Below are positions 8,860 to 20,232 of a stretch of 51,715 nt of DNA, in pieces; the first letter of the stretch is position 1, and each line of letters starts with the position of its first letter. The notes under the pieces were generated by a model. It was not told where the DNA came from. It did not search any database and was given only the letters and a program-made list of their open reading frames with translations. The stretch comes from CAZHGD01 sp964531735 (GTDB lineage Bacteria > Armatimonadota > UBA10988): the NCBI GenBank assembly GCA_964531735.1, contig CAZHGD010000036.1, forward strand, positions 1 to 51,715, written 5' to 3'. The position numbers and the translations under genes were made by a program.

Positions 8860-11679
8860 ATGGGACGCCGCTGGCTCTGGGAAACGCTGACCGTAGCGCT
8901 GGCGCTGGCCGCACGTCCGGCCGGTGCCGCCGAGTACGCCTTGGCCACCGCCGGCCGGCCGGCCGCCAGCATCGTCCTGCCGGCGAACACCGGGCCGGTA
9001 CTCCGACACGCGGCCGAGGAATTGGCCCGGTACCTGGCCAAGGTGTCGGGCGCGACGCTGGCCATCGCGCCCGAACCGATCGAGGGCCTCTATCCGGTGC
9101 GCCTCACCGTGGTGGCGGCAAGCGCCACGGGGCTGCCGCCGGAGGTCGCGCAGCTCCGCGACGACGGGTTCGTCATCGCCGCCGACCGCTCCGGTCTGCG
9201 CGTCCTCAGCCGCGAGCCGGTGGGCGTGCTGTTCGGCGTCTACCACCTGCTGAAGCGGTACGCCGGCCTGCGGTGGTTCCACCCCGGGCCCGACGGCGAA
9301 TCCTGCCCGCAGCAGCCCACGGTGACGGTGCCCGAGCAGGTCACGGTCAGCAACCCCAGCTTCCGCTACCGCGAGATCAGCTTCGTCTGCGCCAACGTCA
9401 ACTCGCGGACCGTGGCCACCTGGGACTGGATGCTGCGCAACGGCCTGCCGATCCACACCATGAAGCACGTCTACCCGCAGATTCGCGCCGAGACCGAGCC
9501 GCGCGGCGTGCGCCTGGACGAGGGCGGGCACTGCTTCGCCTACCTGTTGAGCGACCAGCTGTTCGACGAGCACCCCGAGTACTTCGGCCTCTTCGACGGC
9601 CGGCGCAAGCGCCAGGACTACCGCTACCAGCCGTGTACCACCAACCCTCGCGTGGCCGAGATCATGGCCGCGGGCATCGCCCAGAAGCTCGACGCGCAGC
9701 CGGTCGGCGGCCGCTATCTGATCGGCAACAACGACGCCACCGATTGGTGCCAGTGCGACGCCTGCACGCGGCTCGACCCGCCGGACGAGAAGGCGGCCGG
9801 CCGCATCAGCACGCGCTACGCCACCTTCGTCAACACCGTCGCCCAGCGCGTCTGGGCCACGCACCCCAACGCCAACTTGTGGGCCTGGGCCTACCAGAAC
9901 TATCAGTTGCCGCCGACCGGCGTCGCCCTGGACCCGCGGCTGGCGTTGGAAGCCTGCGTCCATCACCGCTGCTACCGCCACGCGCTGGACGACCCGCACT
10001 GTCCGGCCAACGCCAAGTTCCGCGACATGCTCAAGGGCTGGGTCCAGGGCGGCCGCCCGGTGACCGTGCGCGAGTACAACGAGGTCTTCCCCGGTGACCC
10101 GCCGTACCTGCCTTTCGAGCGCGTCTACTGCCGCGACCTGAAGTACTACCACCGGCTCGGGCTCGCCGGCTTCCGCTTGCCCATCGCGCCGCCGGACGGC
10201 ACCTTCGGTCCCACCTGGGACAACCGGGCGACGCGCGAGTCCTGGCTGGCGCAGTGGCCCGCCGTGTACCTGGCCGCGATGCTCGGCTGGGACATCACCA
10301 CCGACGTCGCCCAGGCCACCGAAGACCTGGGCTCGCGGTACTACGGCCCGGCCTGGCCCGCGATGAAGCCCTACCGCGAGCTGCTGGCGCGCATCTTCGA
10401 GGAGACGCCCGGCGACATCGTGTACGGCGCCGGCGGGCTCGGCACCTGCCTCGAATGGCCCGGCGCGCAGGCGCGGCTCGAGGCGCTCCTGAGGCGAGCC
10501 GACCAGCTCGCCGCCGCCGACGCGCTGATCCGGCGGCGCGTGCAGCGCGATCGCGACCATTTGACCTGGAGCTGGATCGGCGCGCACCAGCAGTACCTGG
10601 CCACTCGGCCGCGCGAGACGCACGCCGCGCGGCGCAGCGGGCCCATCACCATCGACGGCCGTCTCGACGAGCCGGACTGGCGGCAGGCCGCCTACACCAC
10701 CAACTTCGTCACGGTCCAAGGCCGCCCGGCCGACCCGCAGACCTTTGTTCGCGTGCTCTACGACACCGACCACCTGTACTTCGCGGTGGAGGCGATGGAG
10801 CCGTCGCCCGACCGCCTCAAGGCGCTGGCGACCGAGCGTGACGGACCGCGCATCTGGGGCGACAGCACGGTCGAGTTCTTCCTGGTGGCCCCGGGGATGG
10901 CGGGCCGCTACGCCCAGATCGCCGTCAATCCGCGCGGCACCGTCTACGATGCGCTCAACGCCTCGGCCACGGCGGCCGACCTGACCTTCGACAGTCGAGC
11001 CGCGATCAAGACCGCGATCCTGCCCGACCGCTGGGTGGTCGAAGCGCGCGTTCCGACCGGCCCGCTGGGCCGGGCTCTGCGCGAGGGCGAGACGTGGAAG
11101 GTCAACGTCGGCCGCAACCGGCAGCTCGTCGACGGCCCCCCGAGCCAGGCCAGTTCCTGGAGCAACGGCGCGTTCCACGGGCTGGACGCCTACCGGCCGC
11201 TGGTCTTCGGCGGCACGCCACTGCTGCGCAACGGCGACTTCGAGGAAACGGTCAAGGCGTCGGAGAAGGTAAAGGCGCCGGGCTGGACGTTCCCCGACGA
11301 CCTCGCGCCGACGCACTGGTCGTTCACTCAAGGCGGCACCGCCACGGTGGTCTCGGGCGACGCGGCCTCCGGCCAGCGCTTCTACCGCGGCCGCGGCTGG
11401 CTCTTCCAGTTCATCCGCCTGGCCGCCGAGTACCGCGGGCAGGTTCGCGTGCGACTCCAGGCCCGCGGCCGCGGCCGCCTGTGGGTGGCCACGTTCCAGT
11501 ACCAGCGCCAGCCGTACCAGTTCCTGACCACTGTCGTGGCCAAGGACCAGACGATCGAGTCCGCCGCTTGGACACCGATCGAGGCCACTCAGCCGGTCAC
11601 CGACGACCGCTTGCTGGCCCTCGCGCTGCATCTGGACGGGACCGTCGACGTGGACGATGTGCTCGTAACCGCGGAGTAG
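8860..11679 (+). CDS. Secreted DUF4838-type protein with CBM9-like and C-terminal galactose-binding-like domains
   Basis: This is a 939-aa exported protein. Residues 1-23 look like a signal peptide with an AGA-type cleavage site. Residues about 35-130 resemble the alpha-glucuronidase (GH67) N-terminal-like fold that often precedes DUF4838, including GVLFGVYHLLKRYAGLRWFHPG near 125-150. The DUF4838 barrel-like region follows to about residue 520, containing CxCDAC. Residues about 593-785 match the carbohydrate family 9 binding-like fold (ITIDGRLDEPDW ... VNVGRNRQ). The last 150 residues form a beta-rich, CBM-like domain. DUF4838 proteins sit in polysaccharide loci of Planctomycetota, Verrucomicrobiota and Armatimonadota and are suspected glycosidases without assigned activity. 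The start at 8860 follows GAAGGGGAGCTGCG. It is divergent from lhr across 190 bp. Confidence 0.85.
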   Translation: MGRRWLWETLTVALALAARPAGAAEYALATAGRPAASIVLPANTGPVLRHAAEELARYLAKVSGATLAIAPEPIEGLYPVRLTVVAASATGLPPEVAQLRDDGFVIAADRSGLRVLSREPVGVLFGVYHLLKRYAGLRWFHPGPDGESCPQQPTVTVPEQVTVSNPSFRYREISFVCANVNSRTVATWDWMLRNGLPIHTMKHVYPQIRAETEPRGVRLDEGGHCFAYLLSDQLFDEHPEYFGLFDGRRKRQDYRYQPCTTNPRVAEIMAAGIAQKLDAQPVGGRYLIGNNDATDWCQCDACTRLDPPDEKAAGRISTRYATFVNTVAQRVWATHPNANLWAWAYQNYQLPPTGVALDPRLALEACVHHRCYRHALDDPHCPANAKFRDMLKGWVQGGRPVTVREYNEVFPGDPPYLPFERVYCRDLKYYHRLGLAGFRLPIAPPDGTFGPTWDNRATRESWLAQWPAVYLAAMLGWDITTDVAQATEDLGSRYYGPAWPAMKPYRELLARIFEETPGDIVYGAGGLGTCLEWPGAQARLEALLRRADQLAAADALIRRRVQRDRDHLTWSWIGAHQQYLATRPRETHAARRSGPITIDGRLDEPDWRQAAYTTNFVTVQGRPADPQTFVRVLYDTDHLYFAVEAMEPSPDRLKALATERDGPRIWGDSTVEFFLVAPGMAGRYAQIAVNPRGTVYDALNASATAADLTFDSRAAIKTAILPDRWVVEARVPTGPLGRALREGETWKVNVGRNRQLVDGPPSQASSWSNGAFHGLDAYRPLVFGGTPLLRNGDFEETVKASEKVKAPGWTFPDDLAPTHWSFTQGGTATVVSGDAASGQRFYRGRGWLFQFIRLAAEYRGQVRVRLQARGRGRLWVATFQYQRQPYQFLTTVVAKDQTIESAAWTPIEATQPVTDDRLLALALHLDGTVDVDDVLVTAE

Positions 11680-11741
11680 GCGGCCGGCCCACTGGACCGC
11701 GGCCGCGGCCCGGGGGCGGGGCCGGCGCGCGGCGATGCCGC

Positions 11742-11771
11742 TTGACGAACGTATGGGCCGGCCGCTACAAC
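11742..11771 (+). promoter_or_regulatory. Candidate sigma-70 promoter for the dCache hybrid kinase / HD-GYP operon
   Basis: TTGACG at 11742-11747 and TACAAC at 11766-11771 are separated by 18 bp. They lie about 80 bp before the kinase start at 11850, in a very GC-rich spacer where such boxes stand out. This is pattern matching only. Confidence 0.4.
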
Positions 11772-11849
11772 GGGACAAGCGGCCGGCGCCCGGCGTGTCA
11801 GGGCCGGTCGGTGCCGTGGGTCGGGCTGTGGACGTCGCAGGAGGCTGGG

Positions 11850-14800
11850 ATGCGCTGGTCGATGCGGAGCCGGCTCACCCTGTCTGCCGTCATCCCCTTG
11901 GCGGTGGTGGCAGTGGTGCTGCTCGCGGCGCGCGAGCGCCTGCAGGCGCAGGTGATCGAGCAGCTCAAGTCGCGGCTGGGCGACGCTTGTGAGCTGTCGG
12001 CCCGCTCACTCGACGCGCGATGCCGCGGCGCCGCGCAAGTCGCCGACGGCGCCGTCGGGTATGTCGAGAACCACGCCGCGCTACCGGCTGACGAAGCCTA
12101 CCGGGTCGTGCGACGCAACCTGACCATCAGTTCGGACGTGTTCGGTTCGGCCCTGGCCTGGCGGCCAGGCCTGTCGCCAGCCGGCCGGCGCCTGTTCTCT
12201 CCATACGCCTACCGGGCCGAGTCGGCGATTGCGACCATGGACATTGGCCAGGAGGCCTACGACTACACCGACGGCAGCCACGAGTGGTTCACGCGCCCGG
12301 TCAGCGAGGGCCGACCCGCTTGGACCGAGCCGTACTTCGACGAAGGCGCCGGCAACATCCTGATGGTCACTTACGCTGCGCCGTTCCGCGTCGAGGGCCG
12401 CATCGCCGGCGTGGCCACGATCGACCTGCCACTCGACCGGCTGAGCAGTCTGGGCGACTCGGAGTTGGCCGCCACGATGGTGCTCGTCGATGCCCGCGGG
12501 ACCATCCTCTGCCACCCCAACGCGAAGCTGCTGATGACACGGCTGGATGACTACCTGAGGAGTGACGGCGCCACCGACGCGGCCGGTCTGGCACAGCGTC
12601 TGCTGGCTGAGCGCCAGGGCCTCGAGACGGTGCCCGGCTGGCCAGGCGGTCACGGTCGCGCCCATCTGGTCTACCACCGGCGACTGATGGAGACCGGCTG
12701 GACCCTGGTGGCCGCGGTTCCAGAACAGACCGTGCTCGCCGGTGTGACCCGCAGCTACCGGTCGTCCATGCTCGCGCTGGGCAGTGCCATCGTGCTGGTG
12801 CTGTTCGTGGTTACTGCGGCCTTTCGGGTGGTGCTGGCGCCGATAGACCGGCTGGCCGAAGGGGCGCAGCAGTTGGCCGCCGGTCACTGGGACGTCCGCC
12901 TGGCCGACGAAGGTCCGCGGGAGGCGCAGCGCATCGCCGAGGTGTTCAACCGGCTGGCCGAAGCCCTGGGCGAGCGCGAGCGCGCCTTGGCCGAGGCGCA
13001 GCGCCGCGGCTTCATTGAGCTGGTCGACGGGCTCGGCGGCGCGTTTTTCTACTACCGCACCGACGCGGCCGGCGTCTTCACCGACGTCAGTCCGGCCGTC
13101 GAACTGACCCTCGGCTACCGGCCCGAGGAGTTCCTCGTGCACTACGAGGCCCTCCTGCTCGACACCCCGCAGAACGTGGTCGCTCGGGCCGCCAGCGAGG
13201 CCGTGCTGCGGGGCGAGCAGCAGGCCGGCTATGAGATCGATGCGCGCCACCGCGACGGCTCGACCCGGCGGCTCGAGGTCTTCGAGCGGGCGCACCGCAA
13301 CCCCGCGGGCGAAGTGGTCGCCGTAGACGGCCTGGCCTGTGACATCACCGAGCGCCGCGAGGCCGAGGAGCGGGCCCGGCGCTATGAGTTCATCGCCAAC
13401 TCGGTGCAGGACCCGATGAGCGTGATCAGCCGCGCGCTGGCCTACGAGGCGGTGAACGACGCCTGGTGCGCGGTGGTGTGCCGGCCCCGTTCGGAGGTGA
13501 TCGGCCGGCGCGTGCCGGACGTCTGGGGGCACACGGCGGCAGACAGCGCCATCGCACCGCAGCTCCAGCGGTGCTTTGACGGACAGACGGTCACCGATCT
13601 GGCCTGGATCGAGCTGGGCACGCGCGGGTGGCGGTACTGCCAGGTCATCTACTACCCGTACCGCGAGACCGGAGAAGTGGTGTCCCACGCGGTGGTGGTA
13701 ACTCGCGACATCACCGACGAGCAGCGCGTCCGCGGCGACTTGGCCAACGCTCGCGACGCCGCCGAGGCAGCCACCCGCGCCAAGAGCGACTTCCTGGCCA
13801 ACATGAGCCACGAGATTCGGACTCCGATGAACGCGGTCATCGGACTGACGCATCTGGCGCTACAGACCGAACTGACGGCGCGCCAGCGCGGGTATCTGGA
13901 GCGGATCCAGAGCTCTTCGAAGGCACTGCTCGGCATCATCAACGACATCCTCGACTTCTCGAAGATCGAGGCCGGCCGGCTGGACCTCGAGGAGACCGAC
14001 TTCGACCTCGAGGACGTACTCCAGAACCTCGCCGACATGTTCAGCCTGCGCGCCCAGGAGAAGGGCCTCGAGTTCCTGTTCGAAGTCGCTCCGGTGGTGC
14101 CGACCCGAGTGGTCGGCGATCCGCTGCGCCTCGGACAGGTGCTCATCAACTTCATCAACAACGCCATCAAGTTCACCGACCAGGGCGAGATCACCATCGG
14201 CGTGGCAGTGCTCGAGCAGACCGAGACCGACCTGGTGCTCCGGTTCGAGGTGCGCGACACCGGCATCGGCATGACCCCGGAGCAGGTGGGCAAGCTGTTC
14301 CAGGAGTTCACGCAGGCCGACACCTCGACCAGCCGGAAGTATGGCGGCACGGGCCTGGGCTTGGCCATTGCCAAGCGGCTCGTCGAGATGATGGGCGGCG
14401 AGGTGGGCGTGACCAGCAGGCCGGGCGTCGGCAGCACCTTCCGCTGTACAGTGAAGGTCGGACGGCAGGTCGGCGCGCCGACCCGGCACCCACGGGAGGA
14501 ACTGGCCGACCTGCAAGGCCTGAAGGTGCTGGTCGTCGACGACAACGAACGCGCAAGGGAGATCCTCACCGACATCCTGAAGTCATTCACCTTCCAGGTC
14601 ACCGCGGTGGACTCCGGGCCCGCGGCCATCGCCGCGCTGGTGGCTGCTGATCCGCAGGAGCCGTTCCGCCTGGTACTCATGGACTGGCGCATGCCGGACA
14701 TGGACGGCATCGAGACGACGCGCCGCATCGACGCCGACGCCCAGATCACCACGCCGCCGGTGGTCATCATGGTCACCGCGTATGGTCGCGAGGAGATCAT

Positions 14801-15999
14801 GCAGCAGGCCGCCAAGGCCGGGCTCGAAGCCTTCCTGATCAAGCCCGTCAGTCCCTCGACCTTGCTCGACACCATCATGTCGGTGTTCGGCAAAGGCACC
14901 GTGGTCCGCACCCACCGTCAGGTCGAAGCCGTCGTGGCGCCTGATCTGCGTGGTACCCGGGTCCTGCTGGTGGAGGACAACCAGGTCAACCAGGAGGTCG
15001 CCGTCGAGATCCTCAGCCAAGCCGGCGTGGACGTCACCGTAGCCAATGACGGCCGGCAAGGCGTGGCAGCGGTCACTGGCGCGGCCGACGGCACGACCGG
15101 CAGCGCGCCGTTCGACGCCGTGCTGATGGATGTGCAGATGCCGGTGATGGACGGCTACGAGGCGACTCGGGCCATCCGGCGTGACCCCCGTCTGGCCGAG
15201 CTGCCAATCATCGCCATGACGGCCAACGCGATGGCCGGTGACCGCGAGCAGTGCCTCGCCGCCGGCATGAACGACCACGTGGCCAAGCCGATCGACGTCG
15301 CTGAACTGCTGAGCACGCTGGGCCGCTGGACGCGCAGCGCGACCGCCGGCCGGCCAGTGAGCACGCCGCCGGCCACGACTGGCGGCGCGCCAGAACTGCC
15401 GGGCGTCGAGGTGTCCGCGGCGCTCCGGCGGCTGGGCGGTAGTGTCGCGGTCTACCAGCGGTTGCTCCAGCAGTTCGCCGATCAGCAGGCCGACGCCCCA
15501 GCGGCCATCCGCGCCGCGGTCGAGGCCGGCGATGACGCCGGCGCCGTTCGACTGGCGCACACGCTGAAGGGCCTGGCCGGCACGGTTGGGGCCGAGGCCG
15601 TCAGGACCGCGGCCCTGGCGGTGGAGACCGCGCTGAAGGAGCGCCGCACGGACGACGCCCGGGCCTTGCTGGCGCCGCTGTCCGAGGCGCTGGCCCCGCT
15701 GCTGGCGGCGGTGGCCGAACTGAGGTCGACGCTCCCGGCAGAGGCAGCGCCGGCCACCTCGGCCGATCTGCGCCAAGTGGCGCCCTTGCTGGAGGAGCTG
15801 CGCCAGTTGCTGCTGGACAACGACACGGCCGCCCTCGACACCATCGAGGCACTTGGCGAGCGCCTGGCACACACCGCCCACGCGCCGGCCCTGGACCAGG
15901 TGGCCCGTGCGGCCCAGGCGTTCGACTTCGAGTCGGCCCTGCAGCAGCTTAGCACGATGGTTGCGACACTGAACCCACAGCGCACGGAGGGCAGTCAAG

Positions 16000-16007
<8 letters not shown>
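11850..16007 (+). CDS. dCache hybrid sensor histidine kinase with two REC domains and HPt
   Basis: This is a 1385-aa membrane-bound hybrid kinase. The order is: TM1 (about 9-27); a periplasmic dCache sensor with the typical WF...W..PY.D signature (about 30-300); TM2 (about 306-328); HAMP (about 329-380); two PAS domains (about 390-640); HisKA with phospho-accepting H654 in MSHEIRTPMNAVIG; HATPase with DTGIGM and GGTGLGLAIA; REC1 with D945; REC2 with D1094; HPt with H1237 in AHTLKG; then a C-terminal helical tail often seen after HPt in such kinases. A complete His-Asp-Asp-His relay is thus held in one protein. The start at 11850 is preceded by GCAGGAGG; the frame is open farther upstream but that part overlaps the DUF4838 gene. 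The gene overlaps the next one by 8 bp, so the HD-GYP protein is the probable output partner. The ligand is unknown. Confidence 0.95.
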
Positions 16008-17078
<1,071 letters not shown>

Positions 17079-17082
<4 letters not shown>

Positions 17083-17109
17083 CCGGCTGCGGCGACAACA
17101 GCCGGTCAG
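17079..17109. terminator. Bidirectional stem-loop holding both convergent stop codons
   Basis: CTGACCGGCTG (17079-17089) and CAGCCGGTCAG (17099-17109) form a perfect 11-bp stem with a 9-nt loop. The TGA of the HD-GYP gene (17080-17082) and the TGA of the convergent beta-helix gene (17108-17106) both sit inside the stem. No strong U-tract follows on either side. It probably acts as a shared terminator or 3'-end stabiliser. Confidence 0.6.
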
Positions 17110-18917
17110 TACCGGCTCGCGCTGATCTGCAGGCAGTTGCCCACGCCGCCATCCAGCGTCCGCGGCGCGCTCGGGCGCCAGCGCACGGCCACGCGGTCAC
17201 CCTCCGACAGCACCGGAATGGTGTAGTCGAGCTGCGCGCCCGGCCCGGCATAGGGCCGCATGAACACCGGCGCACCGTTCTTCAGGATGGCCACCTCGCC
17301 GGTGTCGGCCGCGAGGCCGTTGGTGACGGCCAGCGCGGCGCGGACGGTCACGTTGACCAAGCCGCCGTAGGGGCAGGTGAAGACGCCGGTGGCCAGGTCG
17401 TAGCAGGACTCGAAGTCGGCGCCGTCGGGCAACTGCGCGACCGTGCCGAACCGGACGATCTCGCCCGCGGGCGCGACTGCCTGCGCCGAGCGCTGGGCGC
17501 AGAGAATGAGCCGGCCGGCGAACTTCTGCGTGCCACCGCGCACGGCGTTGAGGCCCTTTGGCGAGTCGTCGAAGAACGAGCCGGTGTCGATGCTGACCGT
17601 GGCCTGGCGACTGCCGATCACCGCAATGACGCTCTTGCGCCCGGCGCGGTAGAAGCCGCAGTGCTGGATGAGGATGCCACCGGCGAACAGCGGATCGGTG
17701 GTCACCACCGGATTGTCGGAGCTGAGGTAGCCGTTGCAGCCGATCAGGCTCAGGCTGTTGCTGCGACCCGAGGACTTGATGCCGCGCGGGTTGGTCGCGG
17801 CAAAGAAGTTGCCGCCCTCGAGGTGGGCGCTGTTGACGAACACCTTGCCGTACTCGCTGAAGTACTCAGGGCTCGTAGTCTGGACTGGCTGCACATCGAT
17901 CAGCGGCTTGGTACTGAAGTTGGCGATGGCGCCGCTGTCGATGTAGATCAGGGCACCGATGGCCCGGATGGTGGTGCAGTCGGCGGCTTCCCAGGCGGCT
18001 TTGCGCGGATCGCCGTCGCGGAGGGTCCAGGGGTAGGAGTAGAGCAGGCAGCCGGTGAACTTGACGATGGTGTTGGCGCCGACGGCCTCGACCGCCCGCA
18101 GGCAGTGCGCCGTGGAGCTGCCGAAGACCTCGATCTCGCTGTCGCCGCGTTCGGCGTCGCCGGCGATGCCGCTGGTGGCCCACCGGCGGTCGCCGATCAG
18201 CCAGCCGAGCGGGCAGCGCCACATGAACACGTTGTGGGCAGTGAAGTGCCGCGCGTTGACGTTGATGGCGCAGCCATAGCCGAGGTTGTAGTCGAGGTCG
18301 ACGAACAGGTTGCCGGTGATGCTCGCCGAGTGCGCCGACGGCGCGAAGCGCAGCAGGTACTCCGCCGCGCCCGGCCGTGCCACCAGCCAGGCGTTCTCGG
18401 CCTGGATGGTGAAGCCGAAGCGGCTCACCACCAGGCTGGTCACGGCATACTTGCCGGACAGGATCAGCCGGCTGCCCGGCCGGTCGCCGACCGAGTCGAT
18501 GGCGCGCTGCACGGCGGCCGTGTCGTCGGTGGTGCCCCGCCCTCCGGCGCCGAACCACTCGGGGCAGGGGTCTCGCAGGCCGGTGACGGCGCCCCCGCCG
18601 CCAAAGACGCGGTAGCCGCCGGCGGTGATGGTGCCGTCGAGGCGCAGCGGCGTCGGACCTAGGTCAACGACGGACCCGCCCGGCACCTGCAGGTCGACGT
18701 GGGCCGGGATGACCGGTGCGTCGCAGCTCAGGCGCGTGTCGACCTGCAGCGTCGCCGGCTCGCCGCCGATGGCGGCCAGCGCGGCCTTCAGCGAGCCGCC
18801 CGAGGCGCTGGCCGTGAACGTGCGCCCAGTGGGCGCCGGAGCCGCAGTGCCCGCAGCGAGCAGCAGCGCGCCCAGCGCGCAAGCCAACACGACGGACGAC
18901 GGCGAAACGGTGGTCAT
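17106..18917 (-). CDS. Secreted right-handed beta-helix protein with C1q-like jelly-roll C-terminus
   Basis: This is a 603-aa exported protein. A signal peptide spans about residues 1-26 (hydrophobic LACALGALLLAAGTAA). The middle (about 95-430) has features of the pectate-lyase-like parallel beta-helix family: WFGAGGRGTTDDTAAVQRAI, then repeated short strands. That opening is common to the PF12708-type domain found in polysaccharide lyases and phage tailspikes. The last 150 residues contain FGTVAQLPDGADF...GVFTCPYGGLVNVTV, which resembles a C1q/TNF-like jelly roll. No lyase catalytic residues can be assigned. The start at 18917 has GAGGT 6 nt upstream. It is divergent from the sialidase-like gene and convergent with the HD-GYP gene. 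A structural or binding role is as likely as catalysis. Confidence 0.75.
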   Translation of the reverse strand: MTTVSPSSVVLACALGALLLAAGTAAPAPTGRTFTASASGGSLKAALAAIGGEPATLQVDTRLSCDAPVIPAHVDLQVPGGSVVDLGPTPLRLDGTITAGGYRVFGGGGAVTGLRDPCPEWFGAGGRGTTDDTAAVQRAIDSVGDRPGSRLILSGKYAVTSLVVSRFGFTIQAENAWLVARPGAAEYLLRFAPSAHSASITGNLFVDLDYNLGYGCAINVNARHFTAHNVFMWRCPLGWLIGDRRWATSGIAGDAERGDSEIEVFGSSTAHCLRAVEAVGANTIVKFTGCLLYSYPWTLRDGDPRKAAWEAADCTTIRAIGALIYIDSGAIANFSTKPLIDVQPVQTTSPEYFSEYGKVFVNSAHLEGGNFFAATNPRGIKSSGRSNSLSLIGCNGYLSSDNPVVTTDPLFAGGILIQHCGFYRAGRKSVIAVIGSRQATVSIDTGSFFDDSPKGLNAVRGGTQKFAGRLILCAQRSAQAVAPAGEIVRFGTVAQLPDGADFESCYDLATGVFTCPYGGLVNVTVRAALAVTNGLAADTGEVAILKNGAPVFMRPYAGPGAQLDYTIPVLSEGDRVAVRWRPSAPRTLDGGVGNCLQISASRY

Positions 18918-19049
18918 GGCGACACCTCGTCCCAGCCTCCTGCGGCGGGCTGAGGGTATCACATCCGACGCGCCGATGCCCCATTCGCGGCAGGTCCGCG
19001 GCCACCCTTGGAGAAGGGCGCCTGCGGATCTGAGATGGAGTGTCTGATC

Positions 19050-20219
19050 ATGCCGCAGCCGCAGATGGGTGAAACCGAGCATTTCTGGTACCGGCTTCAG
19101 CCGGAGGGCGTCTACATCGACTTCCAGCGCGCCAACAAGGCGCTCGGGCGCGTCGCCGGACGCCTGCTGCTGTCCGAGGACAACGGCCGGACCTGGCCGC
19201 ACGGCCTCGACTTCGCCGACGCGCAGAACTTGCAGTTCAGCCACATCTTCGCCAACGGCAACGTGCTGTTCGGCACGCGCACCGAGCTGTTCCTGAGCCG
19301 GGACAACCTGCGCACGTGCGAGCCGATCACGGTGCGCGACAGCGATGGCAGCCCGTACCTGCCCCACACGCCGCAGAATCCGGACCACCCGGGCTGGTAC
19401 TTCCATACGCTGGCCCATGTCAGCTCGTGGGACTACCACGGCACCGAACTGCTGGCCTGGGGCAACTACTGCAACGTGGTCGGCGGCGCCACGCCGGTCA
19501 ACATCTACTACTCGGCCGACCACGGCGAGACCGTGAAGATCGCCTACGCCTTCGGCCAGAACCCCTACAACCGCGACGACGGCTCAGGCGGCGGCGGCAC
19601 CACGGGCACGCCGCTGGGCAACCCGGACAACCCGCTGATCGCCCGCCACATGCACGCGGTGGCGTATCACCCGGCCGAGGACGCGTTCTACGCCTGCACC
19701 GGCGACCACGACAAACCCGAAGGCTTCGAGTGCCACTGGCTCCGCGGGACCTACGCGGCCGCGACCGACCACTGGGACTGGCAGTGCATCGTCTCCGACC
19801 GCATGAACTCGCGCTACAAGGCCGGCGGCATCAACTTCGTCGACGGCTGGATCTACTGGATCAGCGACTCCAACGTCCGCGAGCCGTTCGACCGCGGCAT
19901 CTTCCGCTGCCGGCCGGAGGACCTGGCCAACCCCGCCAAGCACGAACTGCTCTACAACCCCGGCGTCGAGTCGGGCAACATGATCATCGAGGGCTCGGTG
20001 ATTCTGGCCGCGCACTGTGCACCGGCCTCGCCGATGGCCACCGGGATCATCATCTCGACCGACAGCGGGCAGAGCTTCGCCGAGTATGACCTGAAGGAGA
20101 TCGGCCCGCGCTCGGCCACGCGCATGCACCCGATGAACACCGACGGCTGGTTCCGCATGGACCTGCGCGCCGGCTGGATCGACTACGCCGACGTGCTGTT
20201 CCTCAAACCCAAGCTCTGA
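19050..20219 (+). CDS. BNR/Asp-box (sialidase-like) beta-propeller protein, no signal peptide
   Basis: This protein of about 389 aa has Asp-box motifs typical of the sialidase superfamily six-bladed propeller: LSEDNGRTW near the start, YYSADHGET in the middle and ISTDSGQSF near the end. No FRIP-type sialidase motif is obvious, so neuraminidase activity should not be assumed. No signal peptide is visible, so it would act in the cytoplasm if this start is right. I chose ATG 19050 because GGAG lies 9 nt upstream (19037-19040). ATG 19035 and TTG 19008 are in frame alternatives. The stop is 13 nt from the stop of the convergent beta-helix gene. Confidence 0.75.
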   Translation: MPQPQMGETEHFWYRLQPEGVYIDFQRANKALGRVAGRLLLSEDNGRTWPHGLDFADAQNLQFSHIFANGNVLFGTRTELFLSRDNLRTCEPITVRDSDGSPYLPHTPQNPDHPGWYFHTLAHVSSWDYHGTELLAWGNYCNVVGGATPVNIYYSADHGETVKIAYAFGQNPYNRDDGSGGGGTTGTPLGNPDNPLIARHMHAVAYHPAEDAFYACTGDHDKPEGFECHWLRGTYAAATDHWDWQCIVSDRMNSRYKAGGINFVDGWIYWISDSNVREPFDRGIFRCRPEDLANPAKHELLYNPGVESGNMIIEGSVILAAHCAPASPMATGIIISTDSGQSFAEYDLKEIGPRSATRMHPMNTDGWFRMDLRAGWIDYADVLFLKPKL

Positions 20220-20232
20220 GCCTGGCCCGGCG

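Noticed and set aside
8671..11778. The lhr frame stays open far upstream, antisense to the DUF4838 gene, as if encoding a 2493-aa protein
   Set aside because: The extension has no family features and low-complexity composition, and it overlaps a well-supported gene. Long antisense open frames are expected at this GC content and codon bias.
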